Translations under genes and position numbers: made by a program
DNA from: Bordetella parapertussis
GTDB taxonomy: Bacteria; Pseudomonadota; Gammaproteobacteria; Burkholderiales; SG8-41
DNA length: 64,000 nt
NCBI GenBank assembly: GCA_945906815.1
Contig: CAMDRT010000010.1
Location: forward strand, 68,849-132,848
Direction: 5' to 3'
The notes under the pieces: model-generated
The model's input: the letters and a program-made list of their open reading frames with translations, nothing else
Database searches by the model: none
Told to the model about the DNA's origin: nothing
Shown: in pieces, positions 58,194-64,000 of the stretch
How the letters are laid out: every line of letters begins with the position of its first letter
How positions within the stretch are numbered: position 1 is the stretch's first letter

Positions 58194-59927
58194 ATGGCAT
58201 CACCCAAACGCGGCATGCGCAAGGGCCTTACGGCTTACGGCGACGAAGCATTCTCCCTGTTTTTGCGCAAAGCCTTCGTCAAGGCGATGGGCTATACCGA
58301 TGAGGCGCTGGAGCGGCCGATCATCGGCATCACCAACACGTTTAGCGGCTTTAATGCCTGCCATCGCAATGTGCCTGAGCTGATCGAGGCGGTGAAGCGC
58401 GGCGTCATGCTGGCGGGTGGCTTGCCGGTGGAATTTCCGGTGATCACGCTGCATGAATCGTTTGCGCACCCCACCAGCATGTATTTGCGCAACCTGATGT
58501 CGATAGACACCGAAGAAATGATACGCGGCCAGCCGGTGGATTCAGTGGTGCTGATCGGCGGCTGCGACAAAACCGTACCGGCGCTGCTGATGGGGGCCGC
58601 CAGCGCCAACGTGCCGGCGATCATGCTGGTGACGGGGCCGATGATTACCGGCGATCACAAAGGCGAGCGCCTGGGTGCGTGTACCGACTGCCGGCGTTTC
58701 TGGGGCAAGTACCGCGCGGGCGAAATTTCCGAGCAGGAAATCGGCGAGATCAACAATAAACTTGCGCCTTCCGCCGGTACTTGCATGGTGATGGGCACCG
58801 CCAGCACCATGGCCTTGTGTACAGAGGCGATGGGCATGATGCTGCCCGGCGGTGCGTGTACGCCGGCGGTGATGGCTGACCGGCTGCGTCACGCCGAAGC
58901 CACTGGCGCACGCGCGGTGGCAATGGCCAAAGAAAAATTGACGCCCGATAAGATCATGACCCCCGAAGCGTTCGAGAATGCGCTGCGTGTGCTGCTGGCC
59001 GTGGGCGGCTCGACCAACGCCATCGTGCATTTGACGGCAATGGCGGGGCGGCTGGGCATCCAGATTGATCTGGATGCCTTCGACAAAATGGGCCGCGAGA
59101 CGCCGGTGCTGGTGGACCTGAAACCCACCGGCCAGCACTATATGGAGGATCTGGAAAAAGCCGGCGGCCTGGTGGTGGTGCTGCGTGAGATTCGCAAGTT
59201 GCTTAATCTCGATGCGTTAACGGTAACCGGTGACACGCTCGGCGAAAATATCAAGGCCGCTGTGCCCGCATGGAAGCAGGATGTGGTGCGCCCGTTCAAC
59301 GATCCGATCTTCAAGGGCGGCAGCATTGCCGTGCTGCGCGGCAATCTCGCGCCCGAAGGCGCCATCATCAAGCAGGCGGCGGCGACGCCGAAATTGATGC
59401 AGCACAGCGGGCGTGCGGTGGTGTTCGAGTCGCTGGAGGATCTGGCGAATCGCATCGACGATCCGCAACTGGATGTGAAAGAGGACGACATACTGGTGAT
59501 GCAAAACGCGGGGCCCAAAGGCGCGCCGGGCATGCCGGAGGCGGGTTACCTGCCGATACCGAAAAAGCTCGCGCAAAAAGGGGTTAAAGACATGGTGCGT
59601 ATATCGGATGCGCGCATGAGTGGTACGGCGTTCGGCGCCATAGTGCTGCATGTGACACCCGAATCCGCATTGGGCGGGCCGCTGGCGTTGGTGAAAACAG
59701 GAGACCGGATCAAGCTCGATGTGCCGGCGCGCACACTCGAGCTGCTGATTTCGGATGAGGAACTCGATGCGCGCCGCATGCTGTGGAAAAAACCGCGCCC
59801 GCGCAGGGAAGATGGCCGCGGTTACCGCAAACTATTCATGAACGAAGTCACGCAGGCCGATCGCGGTTGCGATTTTGAGTTCCTGGCGCCGCCGCCGACA
59901 CTCAAGGTTCCGCGCGGCACCCGCTAA
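58194..59927 (+). CDS. IlvD/Edd family dehydratase (sugar-acid dehydratase type)
   Basis: Fe-S dehydratase of 577 residues. The Cys that hold the cluster are seen in FNACHRN (about 60), [16 protein letters not shown] (about 128) and [15 protein letters not shown] (about 200). [10 protein letters not shown] and the C-terminal [12 protein letters not shown] and RMSGTAFG are family hallmarks. The length and the '[24 protein letters not shown]' segment favour the sugar-acid branch (L-arabinonate, xylonate or gluconate-type) over IlvD proper. ATG 58194 is preceded by a possible AGGA. It is divergent from the RraA-like gene, separated by 203 bases, and may act in the same sugar-acid route. Confidence 0.88.
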   Translation: MASPKRGMRKGLTAYGDEAFSLFLRKAFVKAMGYTDEALERPIIGITNTFSGFNACHRNVPELIEAVKRGVMLAGGLPVEFPVITLHESFAHPTSMYLRNLMSIDTEEMIRGQPVDSVVLIGGCDKTVPALLMGAASANVPAIMLVTGPMITGDHKGERLGACTDCRRFWGKYRAGEISEQEIGEINNKLAPSAGTCMVMGTASTMALCTEAMGMMLPGGACTPAVMADRLRHAEATGARAVAMAKEKLTPDKIMTPEAFENALRVLLAVGGSTNAIVHLTAMAGRLGIQIDLDAFDKMGRETPVLVDLKPTGQHYMEDLEKAGGLVVVLREIRKLLNLDALTVTGDTLGENIKAAVPAWKQDVVRPFNDPIFKGGSIAVLRGNLAPEGAIIKQAAATPKLMQHSGRAVVFESLEDLANRIDDPQLDVKEDDILVMQNAGPKGAPGMPEAGYLPIPKKLAQKGVKDMVRISDARMSGTAFGAIVLHVTPESALGGPLALVKTGDRIKLDVPARTLELLISDEELDARRMLWKKPRPRREDGRGYRKLFMNEVTQADRGCDFEFLAPPPTLKVPRGTR

Positions 59928-59943
59928 GCCTAGCGCCGAGTTC

Positions 59944-62900
59944 ATGCCACTAGCGCTGCTTCGCGGCAAGCTGTTCTGGAAGTATCTGGTGGTTATCCAG
60001 CTGCTGGTGGGCACGGTGCTGACCACCGCCAGCGTCATCGAGTTGTACGCCTCATACGAAGATTTGCAGCGCGTCACCACGGAACTGGAGCGTGAGAAAG
60101 CGGCTGCGGTGGTGAGCCGCATTGAGCAGTTCATCGAACCGATTGCGGCGCAGGTGCGCGGCACAGTGGCAGTGTCGGCGTCCACCGCCTTAGTGAACAA
60201 GGCGGCCGAATTCAATCGGCTGCTGCGCGATGTGCCGGCTATCGCCGGCATCCAGTTGCTGGATGGCCTGGGTAAAGAACGGCTGGTCCTATCGCGCAGC
60301 GCACCTGCCGAGGCCGACAGCGGTGTCGATTTTTCGGGCAGCGCGGAATTTCAGAAAGGGCGTGGCGGGCAAGTTTTCCACGGCGCGGTTTACTATCGCA
60401 ACAATACCGATCCGCGTTTGAAAGTGGCGCTGTCGAGTGGCGGCAAAGACACCGATGTCACCATCGTGGAAATCAATCTCACCTCAATTTGGGATGCCGC
60501 GTCGGAGGTGCATTCCGGGCGCGCAGGTTATGCCTATATCGTTGATGGCGGCGGGCGCGCGATTACCCACCCCGATGTGGTGACCGCATTACGCCGCGAG
60601 GATCTTTCCCAGTTGCCGCAGGTCGCTCAGGCGCTGGCGCAGGATAATAAAAAAAATAATTTTAATCAAAGTCTTACGGTAGCCCCAGGGCGGGATGGCC
60701 AGAGTGCGTTGATAGCGCACGCAGTCTCCCCGACGCTGGGATGGCTGGTGTTTGTGGAGCGTCCGCTGCATGAGGTGCAGGAGCAATTTCGGCCTCGTCT
60801 GATCCGCAGTTTCTTGGTGTTGTTGTTGGGTCTTGGCGTGTCGGCTTTGGTGGCGGCGTTCCTGGCGCGGCGCATGGTGGCACCGATACGCCGTTTGCAG
60901 GAGGGCGCTGCGCGCGTGGGCCGCGGCGAGCTCAAGCATCGCATTGCGGTGCGCACGGGCGACGAATTGCAGTCCCTCGCCGAGGTATTCAACCAGACCA
61001 CAGCGCAACTCGAAGACGCGCAGCGCGGGCTGGAACAAAAAGTCGACGCGCGCACGCAGGCATTGAATCGCACCGTGGCCGAACTGCACGTGCTGGGCGA
61101 AGTGGTGCAGGCTGTGAATTCGTCGCTGAACATGCAGGACGTACTGGATAAAATAGTGTCGCACGCGGTGCAGCTGGCGGGCGCGCAAAACGGCACCATC
61201 TATGTGCTGGATAATGAAGGTCAGTTCCTGACGCCGCAGGCAAATTTTGGCGTCGGCGAGGTCATGCTGGCGGCGCTGAAGCAGTCACCCGTCAGCGCGG
61301 GCAGCAGCACCACCGTCGGCGCGCGTTGCATACAAACGCATGGCCCGGTACAGATTCCCGACGTCGAAAAGGAAACGGGTTATCGGCTGCGCGAGCAGAT
61401 GCTAAGCGAGGGGATAAATTCCAATCTCGGCGTGCCGCTGATCCGCGATGAGCAAGTGATCGGCGCGCTGGTGATCCGCCGCCGCGAGCGCGGCCTGTTT
61501 CCCGAAGCCACGGTGGCGCTGTTGCAGGCCTTCGCTGCGCAATCGGTGCTGGCGATTCACAACGCGCGTTTGTTCCAGCAGCTTCAGGAGAAGGGCGAAC
61601 AACTCGAAGCCGTGAGCAAGCTCCAAGCGCAATTCCTTGCCAACATGTCGCATGAATTGCGCACGCCGCTCAATGCCATTATCGGCTTCACCGAAATGCT
61701 GCACGAGGATGCGGTGGATCTGAAGCGTGAAGACGAACTGGAGCCGCTGGGCCGTGTGTTGCGCGCGGCGCGCCATCTGCTGGCCTTGATCAACGACATT
61801 CTGGATTTGTCGAAGATCGAAGCGGGCAAGATGGAGCTGCATGCGGAGCATTTTCTACTGGCACCGCTGGTGGACGATGTGGTCAAGACCCTACAACCGC
61901 TGACCGAGAAAACCGGTAATCAGTTGGTGGTGAATTGCCCCGCGGATGTGGGCGCCATGTTTACCGATGCGACGCGCGTGCGGCAGGCGCTGCTTAATCT
62001 GGCCAGCAACGCCAACAAGTTTACCGAGCGCGGCACGGTTAGTTTTGACGTGAGCCGCGCGGCGCAGCAGGGGGAGGATTGGATCACCGTCAAGGTCACC
62101 GATACTGGCATCGGCATGACCGCGGAGCAGATCGACAGGCTGTTTCAGGATTTCGTGCAGGCCGATGCGTCGACCACGCGCAAGTACGGCGGCACCGGGC
62201 TGGGCCTGGCGATTACCCGGCGTATCTGCCAGATGATGGGCGGTGACGTGACGGTCGCAAGCGAGCAGGGCAAGGGGTCAATATTCACTCTGCGCTTGCC
62301 GGCGCGGGCGCCAGTGGCTGCCCAGGCGCTGGTGCGGCCGCTGCCCTCGCTGCGCGCGGCGGGTGCAACCTTGCCGGGCTTGCGCGAGGGGACTGCCGCG
62401 CCGGGCGCACCGCCGCTGATACTGGTGATTGACGACGACCTGACGGTGCTGGAATTGACCGAGCGTTATCTGGTGCGCGAAGGTTTTGCCGTGGTCACCG
62501 CGCAGGGTGGCATCGAAGGACTCCAGCGCGTGCGCGAACTGCATCCGGCGGCGATTACGCTCGATGTGATGATGCCCGACCTTGACGGCTGGACGGTGTT
62601 GGCGGCGATCAAGGGCGATCCGCTACTGGCGGACATCCCGGTGGTGCTGATGTCGATCGTGGACGACAAAAATCGCGGGTATTCACTGGGCGCGACCGAC
62701 TATCTGATCAAACCCGTAAACCGCGAAAAACTGATCCATGCCCTACGCAAAAGTTGCGGCACCGAGGGGCAACACGTGCTGCTGGTGGACGACGATGACG
62801 AGATACGCAAGGTCATGTCCTCCGCGCTGGTACGCGAGGGCTGGCGCGTCGGTGAAGCCGTCAACGGCGAGGATGCGCTGGATTATCTGGCGCACACTAC

Positions 62901-63234
62901 CCCCGATATCATCGTGCTGGATTTGATGATGCCGAAGATGGATGGTTTCGAGTTTCTCGATGAAGTGCGGCAGCGGCCCGAGTGGCGCGAAATTCCCGTG
63001 GTGGTGGCCACCGCCAAGGATTTGACTGCTGAAGATCGCCAGCGCCTGAGCAATGGCGTGGATCGCATAATTCAGAAGCACGCCTCGGCGCGCGATACAA
63101 TATTGCAGGAAGTAGGGCGTACGCTGGCGGCCTATGTGAAGCGTGCCGATGCCGGCGCAGGGCTCGAAAATAAGCGCGCAACGGCGGTCAATACCAACCT
63201 TGAAAGTGAGGCCGGGAGCACCGGCAGGCGATGA
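59944..63234 (+). CDS. Hybrid histidine kinase with sensor, GAF and two receiver domains
   Basis: Membrane sensor kinase of 1096 residues from ATG 59944. Order: first transmembrane helix (about 10-30), periplasmic sensor, probably dCache (about 35-280), second helix (about 285-305), HAMP (305-358), short coiled coil, GAF (about 380-545), HisKA with phospho-acceptor His570 in [11 protein letters not shown], HATPase (about 685-790), REC1 with Asp874 ([13 protein letters not shown]), and REC2 with Asp993 ([13 protein letters not shown]). The phosphate could pass to either receiver or to the separate regulator that follows. The start is 16 bases after the dehydratase stop, so the two may share a message. 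Signal sensed is unknown. The reading from 59875 is the tail of the dehydratase. Confidence 0.93.
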   Translation: MPLALLRGKLFWKYLVVIQLLVGTVLTTASVIELYASYEDLQRVTTELEREKAAAVVSRIEQFIEPIAAQVRGTVAVSASTALVNKAAEFNRLLRDVPAIAGIQLLDGLGKERLVLSRSAPAEADSGVDFSGSAEFQKGRGGQVFHGAVYYRNNTDPRLKVALSSGGKDTDVTIVEINLTSIWDAASEVHSGRAGYAYIVDGGGRAITHPDVVTALRREDLSQLPQVAQALAQDNKKNNFNQSLTVAPGRDGQSALIAHAVSPTLGWLVFVERPLHEVQEQFRPRLIRSFLVLLLGLGVSALVAAFLARRMVAPIRRLQEGAARVGRGELKHRIAVRTGDELQSLAEVFNQTTAQLEDAQRGLEQKVDARTQALNRTVAELHVLGEVVQAVNSSLNMQDVLDKIVSHAVQLAGAQNGTIYVLDNEGQFLTPQANFGVGEVMLAALKQSPVSAGSSTTVGARCIQTHGPVQIPDVEKETGYRLREQMLSEGINSNLGVPLIRDEQVIGALVIRRRERGLFPEATVALLQAFAAQSVLAIHNARLFQQLQEKGEQLEAVSKLQAQFLANMSHELRTPLNAIIGFTEMLHEDAVDLKREDELEPLGRVLRAARHLLALINDILDLSKIEAGKMELHAEHFLLAPLVDDVVKTLQPLTEKTGNQLVVNCPADVGAMFTDATRVRQALLNLASNANKFTERGTVSFDVSRAAQQGEDWITVKVTDTGIGMTAEQIDRLFQDFVQADASTTRKYGGTGLGLAITRRICQMMGGDVTVASEQGKGSIFTLRLPARAPVAAQALVRPLPSLRAAGATLPGLREGTAAPGAPPLILVIDDDLTVLELTERYLVREGFAVVTAQGGIEGLQRVRELHPAAITLDVMMPDLDGWTVLAAIKGDPLLADIPVVLMSIVDDKNRGYSLGATDYLIKPVNREKLIHALRKSCGTEGQHVLLVDDDDEIRKVMSSALVREGWRVGEAVNGEDALDYLAHTTPDIIVLDLMMPKMDGFEFLDEVRQRPEWREIPVVVATAKDLTAEDRQRLSNGVDRIIQKHASARDTILQEVGRTLAAYVKRADAGAGLENKRATAVNTNLESEAGSTGRR

Positions 63235-63599
63235 AAATTCTGTACGTCGAAGATAACGACGACAATATTTACTTGCTCAAAAAACGCCTGACGCGCGCGG
63301 GCCATGAGGTGCTGATCGCGTTGGACGGCGCCCAGGGCGTATTGATGGCCAGCAGCGAGAAGCCCGATCTGATCCTGATGGATTTGAGCCTGCCGGTACT
63401 CAACGGCTGGGATGCGACGCGTCAGTTAAAGGCGTCGGCGCAAACACGCCATATTCCGGTGATCGCGCTGACCGCGCACGCCATGGCCGGTGCGCGTGAA
63501 ACCGCGCTCGAGGCGGGTTGCGATGAGTTTGACACCAAGCCGGTGGAGTTGCCGCGCTTGATGAGCAAGATTCAGGCGTTGTGTCCGGGGCGCTCTTGA
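63231..63599 (+). CDS. Single-domain response regulator (CheY-like)
   Basis: Receiver domain with no output domain, 122 residues. [16 protein letters not shown] carries the acidic pocket, Asp51 in [13 protein letters not shown] is the phosphorylation site, TAHA has the switch Thr, and [10 protein letters not shown] has the Lys. It overlaps the kinase by four bases (ATGA) and is the obvious partner, for relay or for modulating the kinase. Confidence 0.95.
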   Translation: MKILYVEDNDDNIYLLKKRLTRAGHEVLIALDGAQGVLMASSEKPDLILMDLSLPVLNGWDATRQLKASAQTRHIPVIALTAHAMAGARETALEAGCDEFDTKPVELPRLMSKIQALCPGRS

Positions 63600-63680
63600 G
63601 CGCGGCGCAGCGTAACCCTTCGACAGTATCACCCTGCTGGCGTACCGCTGGCGTGGCTAACCTAACCTGATTGCTTTTTA

Positions 63681-64000
63681 ATGAAAAAAAATAGATCGAT
63701 TCCCGGCATTAAGCCGCGCAGCAAAGTAGCCAACGCTTCCTCCAGTCGGCGCTTTGTGGTGCGTAAATCAGGCATCCATGGGCGTGGCATGTTCGCGCTG
63801 GTCGCCATCGCCAAGGGCGCCCGACTGCTCGAATATCTGGGTGAGCGTATGTCGCACCCAGAGGCCGACCGGCGCTATGGCGATATGCACGAGGGCAGCG
63901 CGCACACCATGCTGTTCGCTGCCAACGATGACGTGGTGATCGATGCCACGGTATGGGGGAGTTCCGCGCGCTGGATCAATCATTCGTGCGCCCCCAATTG
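63681..64000 (+). CDS. SET-domain protein lysine methyltransferase-like, 3' end cut by window
   Basis: An open frame from ATG 63681 runs without stop to the window end (106 codons). It begins with a basic segment MKKNRSIPGIKPRSKVAN, then RRFVVRKSGIHGRGMFALVAIAKGARLLEYLGERM, the standard opening of a SET domain, and reaches SARWINHSCAPN, the SET motif R-x-x-N-H-S-C-x-P-N that binds S-adenosylmethionine and forms the pseudoknot. Such bacterial proteins may methylate lysines on ribosomal or DNA-binding proteins. The C-terminal part, including the post-SET region if any, lies beyond position 64000. Confidence 0.85.
   Translation, partial: MKKNRSIPGIKPRSKVANASSSRRFVVRKSGIHGRGMFALVAIAKGARLLEYLGERMSHPEADRRYGDMHEGSAHTMLFAANDDVVIDATVWGSSARWINHSCAPN

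Noticed and set aside
59875..59943. Longer N-terminus of the hybrid kinase
   Set aside because: The bases are the coding end of the dehydratase gene, and the added residues are Arg-rich with no membrane-insertion features.

Overview
The window is GC-rich chromosomal DNA, very probably from a betaproteobacterium of the Burkholderiales type. The reasons are six periplasmic binding proteins of the Bug/TctC family, a ccsA-like gene divergent from ffh, a phasin, HyuA/HyuB and PrpD-type catabolic genes, and several short inverted-repeat families of the kind common in that group. Genes are dense on both strands. I saw no rRNA, tRNA, phage, complete insertion sequence or CRISPR array.

Layout. 1-4.5 kb: an isocitrate-lyase-superfamily enzyme, an amidohydrolase, a secreted protein of unknown function and an alpha/beta hydrolase. 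4.7-5.3 kb: a brnT-brnA toxin-antitoxin pair with a clear promoter/operator. 5.4-10.7 kb: aminotransferase, GIY-YIG protein, hyuA-hyuB. 10.8-14 kb: EamA exporter, ccsA-like protein, ffh (housekeeping). 14.3-20.2 kb: secreted unknown, amidase with a Bug protein, D-threonine-aldolase-like enzyme, TAXI-type binding protein without a signal peptide. 20.5-23.3 kb: GHKL ATPase, orphan vapB with a wrecked vapC, and a RelE-XRE pair. 23.3-43 kb: a long catabolic island in which single enzymes (DapA-like lyase, DenD-like dehydrogenase, amidohydrolase, CocE-type hydrolase, PrpD, SDR, UGSC selenoprotein, Abhydrolase_10, D-2-hydroxyacid dehydrogenase, dienelactone-hydrolase-like protein) alternate with Bug binding proteins. 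42.8-46.3 kb: a five-gene run with LigA- and LigB-like ring-cleavage subunits, two class II aldolase-fold proteins and a shikimate dehydrogenase. 46.4-53.3 kb: mostly housekeeping (CBS protein, MoaB/CinA-like protein, phasin, HIT protein, ABC-F ATPase, MFS transporter, ferredoxin/rubredoxin reductase type flavoprotein). 53.6-54.2 kb: higB-higA. 54.2-59.9 kb: two sulfatases, an RraA-like protein and an IlvD/Edd-type dehydratase. 59.9-64 kb: a large hybrid histidine kinase, a single-domain response regulator and the start of a SET-domain gene cut by the window end.

The most striking element is at 32810-34549 on the minus strand. Two adjacent open frames are one gene read through an in-frame TGA. 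The residues around it spell C-U-G-S-C-T-P-A-V, the motif of the UGSC (seleno)protein family, and a hairpin with a GU-containing loop begins a few bases after the TGA, as a bacterial SECIS should. Ordinary gene calling would split this gene and lose its active site.

Other non-genic structure includes four inverted-repeat elements with GTAGGKTGGG-like or GGTGTAGC ends, one of which seems to sit inside a larger element flanked by a 12-bp direct repeat. Three loci carry ATTCTGGC- or ATGCTGGC-type hairpin repeats, and three carry GTTCAC tandem arrays. At two places a repeat supplies the stop codon of the neighbouring gene.

As a whole the window reads as a scavenging catabolic region. Many binding proteins with no membrane partners here could feed carboxylates to shared TctAB-type permeases encoded elsewhere, while the linked enzymes hydrolyse, decarboxylate or cleave the imported compounds.
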